Shown: piece by piece, positions 1 to 6,061 of the stretch
Layout: each line of letters opens with the position of its first letter
How positions within the stretch are numbered: the stretch's first letter is position 1
Assembly (NCBI GenBank): GCA_004553095.1
Contig: SFMJ01000129.1
Location: forward strand, 1 to 6,308
Direction of reading: 5' to 3'
Origin: Bacteroidales bacterium
GTDB taxonomy: Bacteria > Bacteroidota > Bacteroidia > Bacteroidales > Muribaculaceae
Length of the DNA stretch: 6,308 nucleotides
The notes under the pieces: generated by a model
The model's input: the letters and a program-made list of their open reading frames with translations, nothing else
Database searches by the model: none
What the model was told of the DNA's origin: nothing
Made by a program: the position numbers and the translations under genes

Positions 1-36
1 CATCTCAGCGGAATCCTCTATGCGCCATTTTCTCAT
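1..36 (-). CDS. speA: Biosynthetic arginine decarboxylase SpeA, N-terminal fragment (gene runs off the left edge)
   Basis: Only the first 12 codons are inside the window, reading MRKWRIEDSAEM from an ATG at 34-36. From memory, Bacteroidales biosynthetic arginine decarboxylases begin almost identically (MRKWRIEDSEELYNI...), which is the whole basis of the call. SpeA is a PLP-dependent, fold III decarboxylase of about 630 residues that turns arginine into agmatine for polyamine synthesis. The start lies 34 bases after the ssb stop on the same strand, with an A-rich leader (AATAAAAAAGAA) rather than a clear Shine-Dalgarno. Its position downstream of argR and an argC-like gene fits an arginine theme. 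The assignment rests on very few residues, so a different gene remains possible. Confidence 0.6.
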   Translation of the reverse strand, partial: MRKWRIEDSAEM

Positions 37-70
37 TTCTTTTTTATTGGTATATCTCTTGTTTGATTTT

Positions 71-403
71 CTATTGTTGTTGGTTGGTCGATCGCCCTAA
101 TATCTCGACACGCTCCACTATCACTTCCGTGACGCGGCGGCGGATCTTGAGTCGATCTTCATATTCTCTCGATTTCAGTTTCCCCTCGACATAAAGCCGC
201 GTCCCTTTGCGGATATAGCGCTCTGCCAGCCGGGCATTCTCCCCTCCCATCACCAGCCGATGCCATTCTGTCACCTCTCCCGTGGCAGGGTAGTAGTCGT
301 TGGTCGCCAAGGAGACAAAGGCTATTATCTTATCCTTCTCCGGATAGCGTATGTCGGGATCTTGCCCCACATTGCCCAGTAGTATTACTTTATTGACTGA
401 CAT
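71..403 (-). CDS. ssb: Single-stranded DNA-binding protein, short form without acidic tail
   Basis: This 110-residue protein is a complete SSB OB-fold. It begins with the family signature MSVNKVILLGNVGQDPDIRY, has the conserved TEWHRLV strand with its DNA-stacking Trp47, then NARLAERYIRKGTRLYVEGKL (about 56-76) and a final VTEVIVERVEIL strand. SSB coats single-stranded DNA during replication, repair and recombination. Canonical bacterial SSBs of about 150-180 residues add a flexible linker and an acidic tip ending in DDIPF that recruits partner proteins. Here the chain stops at GRSTNQQQ immediately after the OB-fold, so that docking site is missing. It may therefore be a second, specialised SSB rather than the main replicative one. 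It lies 75 bases after the argC-like gene and 34 bases before the putative speA start, on the same strand. The ATG follows a 16-bp sequence repeated elsewhere in the window. Confidence 0.93.
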   Translation of the reverse strand: MSVNKVILLGNVGQDPDIRYPEKDKIIAFVSLATNDYYPATGEVTEWHRLVMGGENARLAERYIRKGTRLYVEGKLKSREYEDRLKIRRRVTEVIVERVEILGRSTNQQQ

Positions 404-415
404 ATCGTTCGTTTT

Positions 416-431
416 TTAGAGCGCGTTCCTT
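416..431 (-). repeat. 16-bp repeat, copy 1, in the ssb leader
   Basis: On the minus strand this reads AAGGAACGCGCTCTAA and ends 12 bases before the ssb ATG. An exact 16-base copy with the same orientation lies at 6182-6197. The core GAACGCGCTC is an imperfect palindrome (GARCGCGYTC), which would suit a protein-binding site. The AAGGA at its 5' end resembles a Shine-Dalgarno but is too far (about 23 bases) from the ssb start to serve it. Function unknown. Confidence 0.6.
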
Positions 432-478
432 AAATTTTGTCGGCAATAATAACTTGTCGTCGGGATTGTCGTTTCAGG

Positions 479-1402
479 TCAGAGGCGGTTGTAGTCGATG
501 GCTTTGAGAGCCAGTCCGGTCTTCTCGTGGAGCCCGAAGAGGAGGTTCATGATATGGATAGCCTCGCCTGATGCTCCGCGAAGTCGGCAGTCTGCCGCCA
601 CCATCAGCCGTGCCTTACCCTCTTCGGGTTGCATCACGCCGACGATACACTTGTTGGTGCCTGCCACTTCCGACACTCCCACCCGAGTGGTGGTGATGAA
701 GGTGAAGTTATGATCGTCATAGATATCATAGAGTTCGATCATGGCTTCATGGTTGAGCTCGCATCTGAATTCGATATCCATCAGTGCACTCCGGCGTGCC
801 TCCGATGGATGCAGTTCAATCGTTATCTCTCCATCATAACTGAGTTGCACCGAATGGAGCATTGTCTCGATCTCCCGCTTCACTTGCATCATATCGGTCT
901 CTTCGATGATGCTTTGCGGCGCCGTTACGCTGATCGCGATCTCTCCGCTGAGCAGCAAGTTGCGTGAGAAGGGAAAGAGCGCCACCAACGCCATCGATGC
1001 CATCGACTCCGGCACTACTGCCGCTGTCGCTCCCCTTACCATCTGTTTGCGGTTGATCTCCGGAAGTCCATACACGAATCCTCCCTTTTCATAGTCGAGA
1101 CCTGCCTGACGACTCAATAAGATAATCTTCAAGTCGGGTCGGCGACTCCGTAGTGACATTACCTTCTCGGCACCGAGTGTCTCGTCGCACACGAAGAGTA
1201 CGTCACACTTGTCGAAGTCTACACTTGAACTGAAATTACGGGTGGTCTCTCCGATCAGACCATGATGGTGGCTCGTCAGCGATTTGCCGCTGAGTCCTTG
1301 CCCCTCTACTTCGGTTATCTCTACTTCAGGGTGCATCGCCAAGAGGCGGATCAATTCTCCACCCTCCAAGGTGCCGCCACCCCATATTGCTGCTTTTATC
1401 AT
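479..1402 (-). CDS. argC: ArgC-like protein (N-acetyl-gamma-glutamyl-phosphate reductase family) lacking catalytic residues
   Basis: The 307-residue product aligns by eye with ArgC along its length: an N-terminal nucleotide-binding domain starting MIKAAIWGGG (1-10) and GELIRLLAMHPEVEI (15-29), GLPEINR (112-118), and a C-terminal dimerisation part with TNKC (249-252) and RGASGEAIHIMNLLFGL (275-291). ArgC makes N-acetylglutamate semialdehyde, the third step of arginine synthesis, through a cysteine thioester. The NPGC motif that carries this cysteine reads VPES here (130-133), so Ser133 replaces it. The nucleotide loop, usually GxxGYTxGE, reads GGGTLEGGE (8-16) and lacks its third glycine. The stretch that should hold the catalytic HxHxPE histidine is shortened to roughly TAPQ...MMQVKREIETML (160-182). 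Family members are usually about 320-345 residues. The frame is intact and the fold residues are kept, so a pseudoenzyme with another role is as likely as recent decay. It follows argR by 61 bases and is probably co-transcribed with it. Confidence 0.85.
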   Translation of the reverse strand: MIKAAIWGGGTLEGGELIRLLAMHPEVEITEVEGQGLSGKSLTSHHHGLIGETTRNFSSSVDFDKCDVLFVCDETLGAEKVMSLRSRRPDLKIILLSRQAGLDYEKGGFVYGLPEINRKQMVRGATAAVVPESMASMALVALFPFSRNLLLSGEIAISVTAPQSIIEETDMMQVKREIETMLHSVQLSYDGEITIELHPSEARRSALMDIEFRCELNHEAMIELYDIYDDHNFTFITTTRVGVSEVAGTNKCIVGVMQPEEGKARLMVAADCRLRGASGEAIHIMNLLFGLHEKTGLALKAIDYNRL

Positions 1403-1463
1403 TATTATGATGGTTTTTTCTTTGGGCTTTTCTGCTCTCTGTCGAATGCTTAGCCCTATTTAT

Positions 1464-1886
1464 CTATTTGTAATGATGCTTTTTGTCTAAGGGCAACATC
1501 TTGCCGAATGCCTCTATTGCCTCTTCTTTGGTCACTCCCTCTCGAAGCACGGCGAAGATCGTGTCGCTGCCGGGGATCGTGCCCAAGATCTCTGGTGCAT
1601 TGCTCATATCGATGTCGTATGCCAAACCTGCCGCATAGCCGTTGCGGGTCTTGATCACGGCGATATTCCCCGAGATCTCCAAGGAGATAAAACCACTCTG
1701 GAAGTTGGGCGATATGCTGCTCACTCCCTTTGCCAAGAGTTTGTCTTTGAGTGTGTTGCTGTCGGGTAATATATACATGTACGTGCCTCGGTCGGTCGGC
1801 ACTTTCGTGGTCTTCAACATCTTCAAGTCGCGCGATAGCGTGGCTTGTGTCACATTGTATCCATAGCTGGAAAGCAGGGTCGACAA
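1464..1886 (-). CDS. argR: Arginine repressor ArgR, N-terminally shortened, apparent TTG start
   Basis: ArgR is a hexameric winged-helix regulator that binds arginine and represses biosynthetic genes. The recognition helix is present (NVTQATLSRDLKML), and so is the arginine-binding and trimerisation domain (GFISLEISGNIAVIKTRNGYAAGLAYDID, then EILGTIPGSDTIFAVLREGVT). The start is doubtful. No ATG or GTG lies in frame between the preceding stop and the helix, and the TTG at 1884-1886 is the only usual codon. Homology continues in frame upstream of it: codons 1887-1904 read NDGQEE, matching the SQEEL start of helix 2 with normal spacing. Helix 1, about 15-20 residues in relatives, is missing. 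A well-placed ATG at 1898-1900, preceded by AAGGAACG, is in the wrong frame and encodes only 16 codons. The GDDT arginine-binding motif reads GSDT, losing its first Asp. Usual ArgR length is about 150-157 residues. It may be functional, altered or a young pseudogene. Confidence 0.8.
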   Translation of the reverse strand: MSTLLSSYGYNVTQATLSRDLKMLKTTKVPTDRGTYMYILPDSNTLKDKLLAKGVSSISPNFQSGFISLEISGNIAVIKTRNGYAAGLAYDIDMSNAPEILGTIPGSDTIFAVLREGVTKEEAIEAFGKMLPLDKKHHYK

Positions 1887-1927
1887 TTCTTCTTGACCAT
1901 CGTTCCTTGTTTTGGATTTGGTGTTTG

Positions 1928-2545
1928 TTATTCGGTTTTGCCCTCTTGAAGGCGTCTCTCTATTTCGGCCTTGATTCGTGCCGCTTCTTCATACCGCTCA
2001 GCCTCGGAGGCTTGTTGCATTTCTTTCTTTAACTGTTCGATGCTTTTTTGTCGGTTTTCGTTATTATTGGTTGTTGCCGGTTTGCTCTTGTTCGATGAGC
2101 GACTCATCTTGCCGACTACCCGGCTCGGTGCTTGCTCTCCCGGCTCGAAGCCGGCCTCCGACATCACCTCCGGCGTGGTGTAGATCGGTGCCCCGACACG
2201 TATCGCCAAGGCTATCGCATCGCTGCTCCGCGAGTCGACCACTTTCACCTCCTTGCCGTCGCTCAGCACCAACTCGGCGGCAAAAACTCCATTCGGCAAT
2301 TTGTAGATGTTCGCCTCCAACACGCTGATGCCATATTCGCGTAGCATGTTGATCGCCAAGTCATGGGTCAAGGGGCGTGGCACTACTATCTCCTGCAATT
2401 TGCATTCGATGGCTTGCGCCTCCGGAAATCCGATGATGATCGGTATCCGACGGGTCCCTCCCATCTCTTGAAGCACCACCGCATATACCCCGGATTCTAT
2501 CTGGTTGTAGGTGATGCCTAATAGTTCCAGTCTAATCTTACTCAT
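1928..2545 (-). CDS. Bifunctional nuclease (BFN/DUF151) domain protein with C-terminal UVR motif
   Basis: The 205-residue protein has two parts. Residues 1-135 are a bifunctional nuclease domain, first described in plants as an enzyme with both RNase and DNase activity. Its marks are IPIIIGFPEAQAIE (34-47), RPLTHDL (57-63), VLEANIYKLPNGVFAAEL (75-92) and DSRSSDAIALAIRVGAPIY (104-122). A low-complexity linker rich in S, K and N (about 145-165) leads to a UvrB/UvrC-type helical hairpin (about 167-200: IEQLKKEMQQA, then YEEAARIKAEI), a motif used for protein contacts. This two-domain layout is common in Bacteroidetes. The bacterial role is not settled; DNA repair or RNA turnover are guesses from the domains. 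The ATG overlaps the mnmA stop as ATGA, which implies translational coupling. The coding sequence ends 41 bases before the argR TTG. Confidence 0.9.
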   Translation of the reverse strand: MSKIRLELLGITYNQIESGVYAVVLQEMGGTRRIPIIIGFPEAQAIECKLQEIVVPRPLTHDLAINMLREYGISVLEANIYKLPNGVFAAELVLSDGKEVKVVDSRSSDAIALAIRVGAPIYTTPEVMSEAGFEPGEQAPSRVVGKMSRSSNKSKPATTNNNENRQKSIEQLKKEMQQASEAERYEEAARIKAEIERRLQEGKTE

Positions 2546-3648
2546 CTCTTCTTACTCTTTTTGGTGTGAGGTATACTGATCATACCCGACCCTAAACATA
2601 GTCGCCGATCTGGCGTGTAGATGATCGCATATTGCCCGGGGGCTATCCCCTGCACGTCGGTGGCTGACACCACTCGATAGCCGCCGGTGTCGGTGCGCTC
2701 GATCATCCCCTCGCTGAACTCCGGCGTGTGGCGCGTCTTGAACGTTATCGAGATCTTGCCATCTTCTGCCGGCAATAGGCCGCTCTCGAAGGGATCTTCT
2801 GTGATCCAATGCATCTCTTCGACCGGGATCTCTTTGCCATACTGGCGCCGAGTGTCGTAGCCGTTGGAAACGTAGATTACGTTGTCGCGTACATTCTTCT
2901 TGACCACATACCAGGGACCGCCACTCAGCCCTAAGCCCTTGCGCTGGCCGATGGTGTGAAACCAGTAGCCGCGATGCTCCCCAATCTTCTTGCCTGTCTC
3001 GATCTCGATGATCGGCCCGGGATGAGTGCCCAAGTGGCGCTCGATGAAGTCGTTGTAGTTGATCTTACCCAAAAAGCATATACCCTGGGAGTCTTTGCGA
3101 CTCGCTGTCGGCAAGCCGGCTTGACTCGCTATCTTGCGTACTTCGCTCTTCGGCAGGTCGCCGAGCGGAAAGAGCAAGTGCTCCAACTGCTCGTAACTGA
3201 TCTGTGCCAAGAAGTCGGTCTGATCTTTCACCGGGTCGACTGCCGTGGCAAGGTAGTATTTGTCGCCTCGCTTCTCGATCGAGGCGTAGTGGCCGGTCGC
3301 CACCTTGTCGTAGTCCTTACCCCAGCGCTGCTCGAAGTATCCGAATTTGATCAGCTTGTTGCACATGATGTCGGGATGAGGCGTCATGCCCGCCTTCACC
3401 GTCTTCAATGTGTATTCCATCACCGACTCCCAGTATTCGTCATGAAGCGACACCACCTGAAGTGGCAAACCATACTTGCGAGCGATCAGCTGACACATCT
3501 CGATGTCTTCCTCTGCCGAGCAGTCTCCCTCGCCATTGTCGTTGCCGATCCGGATGTAGTATAGGTGCAAGTCATGCCCTTCGCGATAGAGCTTCTCTAC
3601 CACTACCGAACTGTCTACACCTCCCGATACTAATACTGCTATTTTCAT
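2542..3648 (-). CDS. mnmA: tRNA-specific 2-thiouridylase MnmA
   Basis: MnmA puts sulfur on U34 of tRNAs for Lys, Glu and Gln in the cytoplasm, using ATP to activate the uridine and a relayed persulfide as sulfur source. The 368-residue product has the normal length. Visible motifs are the PP-loop SGGVDSS (8-14), the first catalytic cysteine Cys96 in PDIMCNKLIKF, GHYA (119-122), the second catalytic cysteine Cys191 in DSQGICFLG, and TIGQRKGLG (232-240) at the start of the central domain, followed by a C-terminal beta-barrel. CNKLIKF differs slightly from the usual CNKEIKF. Bacteroidales often carry more than one mnmA, so this may be a second paralogue. The start overlaps the doxX stop and the stop overlaps the nuclease start, both as ATGA, placing it in the middle of a tight operon. 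The C-terminus is lysine-rich (HTKKSKKR). Confidence 0.95.
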   Translation of the reverse strand: MKIAVLVSGGVDSSVVVEKLYREGHDLHLYYIRIGNDNGEGDCSAEEDIEMCQLIARKYGLPLQVVSLHDEYWESVMEYTLKTVKAGMTPHPDIMCNKLIKFGYFEQRWGKDYDKVATGHYASIEKRGDKYYLATAVDPVKDQTDFLAQISYEQLEHLLFPLGDLPKSEVRKIASQAGLPTASRKDSQGICFLGKINYNDFIERHLGTHPGPIIEIETGKKIGEHRGYWFHTIGQRKGLGLSGGPWYVVKKNVRDNVIYVSNGYDTRRQYGKEIPVEEMHWITEDPFESGLLPAEDGKISITFKTRHTPEFSEGMIERTDTGGYRVVSATDVQGIAPGQYAIIYTPDRRLCLGSGMISIPHTKKSKKR

Positions 3649-4136
3649 ACCTCTTCAAGTTCTCCTTCACTCTGGTTCTCACTGTGGATGATGTGGAGCG
3701 ATAAAAAGTAGTCTACCGATATCTTCCCCGGTCCCACCAAGAGAATGAAGAAGTAGATGCCCATAAACATCACAGGCAGATAACCCGGCTTGTCCCATGT
3801 GATCATGTAGCTCGCATGCTCGGCACTCTGCAGAAGATAGTATTCCGCTATCGCCATCGCCACGAAGGGGGGCAACACCATCATACGCGTGCAGAAGCCC
3901 GCCATGATGAAGAGCGAACATGTCAACTCGATCACTATCATCGTGATCTGTAATACCTCCGAACTCATCCCTAAAATCTCGGGCATGAGAAGGGTCTCCT
4001 CTTCGAAGTGCATGATCTGCCTGACGGCAAATTGAAGCATCATCAACCCAACGAAGAGGCGCAGGAAGAGGCGCCCCATGTTCGTGTAGGAGTAGCCCGT
4101 GAATCGGATGTATAGGCGTTTTAACAGATTGATCAT
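3645..4136 (-). CDS. DoxX family membrane protein
   Basis: This 163-residue protein has four predicted membrane helices at about residues 20-40, 62-80, 85-104 and 119-136, preceded by a basic, inside-facing N-terminus. The segment GRLFLRLFVGLMMLQFAVRQ and the closing GPGKISVDYF resemble the DoxX family, which is related to the quinone-linked thiosulfate oxidase subunit DoxD. Relatives work in membrane-bound thiol or quinone redox chemistry, and mycobacterial DoxX forms a redox complex with SodA and SseA. The gene follows, by 31 bases, one for an exported CxxC protein. That suggests a membrane electron carrier paired with a periplasmic thiol protein, an inference only. A good Shine-Dalgarno (AGGAG, plus-strand 4146-4150) sits nine bases before the ATG. 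The stop overlaps the mnmA start. The C-terminal tail is acidic (SENQSEGELEEV). Confidence 0.85.
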   Translation of the reverse strand: MINLLKRLYIRFTGYSYTNMGRLFLRLFVGLMMLQFAVRQIMHFEEETLLMPEILGMSSEVLQITMIVIELTCSLFIMAGFCTRMMVLPPFVAMAIAEYYLLQSAEHASYMITWDKPGYLPVMFMGIYFFILLVGPGKISVDYFLSLHIIHSENQSEGELEEV

Positions 4137-4167
4137 CTTTCTTTTCTCCTTTCTTTTTTTAGAGCTC

Positions 4168-5088
4168 TTATTGTTCGGCAGCGGCTGTGGCTATCTGCAT
4201 TGCTGTCTCGATGCCTACATTCTTCACTGCGATCTTCCCTTCGCGGTCGATCACATAGACCGACGGACTCTTACGCAAGTCGTAGAGGTCGCTGACACTC
4301 TCAGAGGCGCCTACATGCCAGAGGGTCGGGTAGTCTTTCAACTTCTCTTCCCACCCCTCTTCCGGGTCGGATACGATGAACATGACATTGATCTTGCCTC
4401 GCTCCACGAGTGAACTGAACCGTACGTTGGTCTCCATCTTCAACTTCGAGAAGCGACAGTCATCGCAGTCGGGATCGCCAAACTCGATCACCGTGATAAC
4501 ACCGTTGGGATGATAGTGCGACACCTTGCCATCGGCGGTAGTGTAGTCAAATTCGGGTGGAACACTCCCGCGAAGCGTGTTGCGAAGTTGTTTGCCTACA
4601 TGCTCGTAGCGTGCTTTGCGCTCTTTCTTGATCTGCTTGCATCGCAATACGTTGTCGATAAATTTCAGGTAGATCTCGTCGTTCCATAAATCGGCACGTG
4701 GCCCATAGAGCGCCTCTTCTGCCGCTTTGGCAAATTGAAGACTCAATACCGCATTCTTCGATATCTGCGCGATCACCTTGTCGACTGAGGCATTTACCTC
4801 TGTCGCCGAGGCAAATTGCATCGGCGTTACATACACCCGGAAGGCATCGTTAAGTGCATTCTGATCGACTGACGCTTTCTGCTTGAAGTCCATCTTGTCC
4901 CAGAAGTGCTGCATCAAGTAGTTCGACCGCTCTTGAAGTCCATCCAGGTCGTCAGGAGCCATCGGATAGTCAAATAGCGGACTGATCACTATCTGCGAGT
5001 CATGCCGGGTATTGTCGGCGCTCTGTGCCATCCCTGTCATCGGCAGACTCAGCAGAGCCATAGCTATGATTATATCTCTTTTTTTCAT
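4168..5088 (-). CDS. Exported DUF5106 / thioredoxin-like protein with CDDC motif
   Basis: The 306-residue product begins with a signal peptide (MKKRDIIIAMALLSLPMTGMA). The likely signal peptidase I cut is after Ala21, and no lipobox cysteine is seen, so it should be soluble in the periplasm. Residues about 35-165 are a helical, charged region of the DUF5106 type found in Bacteroidetes. Residues about 170-300 look like a thioredoxin fold: VITVIEFGDPDCDDCRFSK carries a CxxC pair (Cys208, Cys211), and KSPSVYVID (273-281) supplies the expected proline facing the active site (Pro275). CDDC is unlike the CGPC of thioredoxins and is flanked by acidic residues, so the redox potential and partners are unknown. 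The putative redox membrane protein DoxX follows directly. AAAGGAAAG precedes the ATG. A thiol-disulfide role is likely, but its direction, oxidising or reducing, cannot be told. Confidence 0.8.
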   Translation of the reverse strand: MKKRDIIIAMALLSLPMTGMAQSADNTRHDSQIVISPLFDYPMAPDDLDGLQERSNYLMQHFWDKMDFKQKASVDQNALNDAFRVYVTPMQFASATEVNASVDKVIAQISKNAVLSLQFAKAAEEALYGPRADLWNDEIYLKFIDNVLRCKQIKKERKARYEHVGKQLRNTLRGSVPPEFDYTTADGKVSHYHPNGVITVIEFGDPDCDDCRFSKLKMETNVRFSSLVERGKINVMFIVSDPEEGWEEKLKDYPTLWHVGASESVSDLYDLRKSPSVYVIDREGKIAVKNVGIETAMQIATAAAEQ

Positions 5089-5163
5089 CTTTCCTTTATC
5101 CTTATATTATATATAGTGTTTCATATCTCTTATATGACCACTCTTATATATATTTTGTTTATT
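5089..5163 (-). promoter_or_regulatory. AT-rich spacer with phased ATATAAG repeats before the DUF5106 gene
   Basis: This 75-base gap after the sugar kinase stop is very AT-rich. On the minus strand ATATAAGAG occurs at 5141-5149 and again at 5127-5135, with the related ATATAAGGA at 5099-5107. The offsets are 14 and 28 bases, multiples of the same step. A short inverted repeat CATAT/ATATG surrounds the middle copy, and TATAAT lies just before the third. It could hold an internal promoter or operator for the redox genes, but no convincing TAnnTTTG box with a partner TTTG is seen. Confidence 0.3.
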
Positions 5164-6018
5164 TCATCTCCCCCTGTGATATTCGATCAGTCCCTCCATC
5201 GGCGGATTGATGAATTTCCCAATATGATATCCCTTCTCAGCGCCTACCGTGCGGATGATCTCTTGGAAGACTTTCGACACTCCGCCGGTGAAGCTTATCG
5301 GCACATCTTTCGCCTCTGCATAGCAGGAGATGTTGCGGTCGAAGTATCTGCCGATCTCTTCTCTTACCATCCCCGTCATATATTCATGCTCGATATTCTC
5401 GGCAATAAATTCTACAAATGTAGCCAAGTATTGGTTGGACGATGCCTGCTTGTAGACTCTGTCGAGCATCTCGCCAAGTGTGATGTCATATTTGGCGAAG
5501 AAGAGTTCTCTCATCTCGGGGGGCATAATCCCTCTGAAGGCATCAGCCACCAATCGGCGTCCCAAGACAGCGCCGCTCCCCTCATCGCCCAATACATATC
5601 CCATAGAGGGAACGTTGCTCACGATCTTCTTGCCGTCGTAGAGGCAGGAGTTGCTCCCGGTCCCCAAGATGCAGGCGATGCCTCGCTCTCTTTGCAATAA
5701 ACTGCGAGCCGCCCCGAGCAGATCGGAGTAGACCCTAATCTCTTCGGCGCGGATGGCTTGGCGAAGTTCCGCCTCACATCGCTGACAGATCTGAGGCGTG
5801 GCACACCCCGCTCCGTAGTAGTGGAGCGCATTCACTTTCATATCTTCTTGACGAAGCATAGTGTCTACCTTAGTCGCAATGCTTTTTATGCTGCCCGGAG
5901 AACATAGCAGGGCATTCACACCATTGGTGTTAATGCGTGTGATCCGTTCTCCCTCCCGGTCGGTGACTACCCAATCCGTCTTTGTGGAGCCTGCATCTGC
6001 TATTAGGTTGACTATCAT
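5164..6018 (-). CDS. BadF/BadG/BcrA/BcrD-type sugar kinase (N-acetylglucosamine kinase-like)
   Basis: The 284-residue protein is an ASKHA-fold ATPase. It shows the phosphate-1 loop DAGSTKTDW (8-16), a likely catalytic Asp99 in SDLLGAARSLL, the phosphate-2 loop ILGTGSNS (117-124), GYVLGDEGSGAVLGR (140-154), the adenosine loop FTGGVSKVF (243-251) and NPPMEGLIEYH (271-281). In this family the short soluble members phosphorylate amino sugars such as GlcNAc or MurNAc. The Tannerella forsythia MurNAc kinase MurK is a family relative. It is far from the benzoyl-CoA reductase subunits that gave the family its name, and no such context is seen here. The likely role is salvage of cell-wall or host amino sugars; the exact substrate cannot be read. 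It is the first gene after a roughly 290-base leader and may head the transcript. Confidence 0.85.
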   Translation of the reverse strand: MIVNLIADAGSTKTDWVVTDREGERITRINTNGVNALLCSPGSIKSIATKVDTMLRQEDMKVNALHYYGAGCATPQICQRCEAELRQAIRAEEIRVYSDLLGAARSLLQRERGIACILGTGSNSCLYDGKKIVSNVPSMGYVLGDEGSGAVLGRRLVADAFRGIMPPEMRELFFAKYDITLGEMLDRVYKQASSNQYLATFVEFIAENIEHEYMTGMVREEIGRYFDRNISCYAEAKDVPISFTGGVSKVFQEIIRTVGAEKGYHIGKFINPPMEGLIEYHRGR

Positions 6019-6061
6019 TGACTTGATCGTTTCTTTATGATTTGCATATTTTCTCTATCTG

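Noticed and set aside
1403..1463. A GGGCT...AGCCC inverted repeat between argR and the argC-like gene as a terminator.
   Set aside because: The stem is only five or six pairs with a loop of over 20 bases and no U-tract follows.
1853..1900. A 16-codon peptide from the ATG at 1898-1900 as a regulatory leader peptide for argR.
   Set aside because: It overlaps the conserved ArgR helix 2 region out of frame, with no attenuator structure or arginine codon run. It is better explained by truncation of argR.
2956..3564. A 202-codon plus-strand frame inside mnmA.
   Set aside because: It is antisense to a fully conserved mnmA and has no recognisable motif.
5002..5700. A 232-codon plus-strand frame across the sugar kinase and its spacer.
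   Set aside because: It lies antisense to a clear kinase with all its motifs, and the translation carries no recognisable domain.
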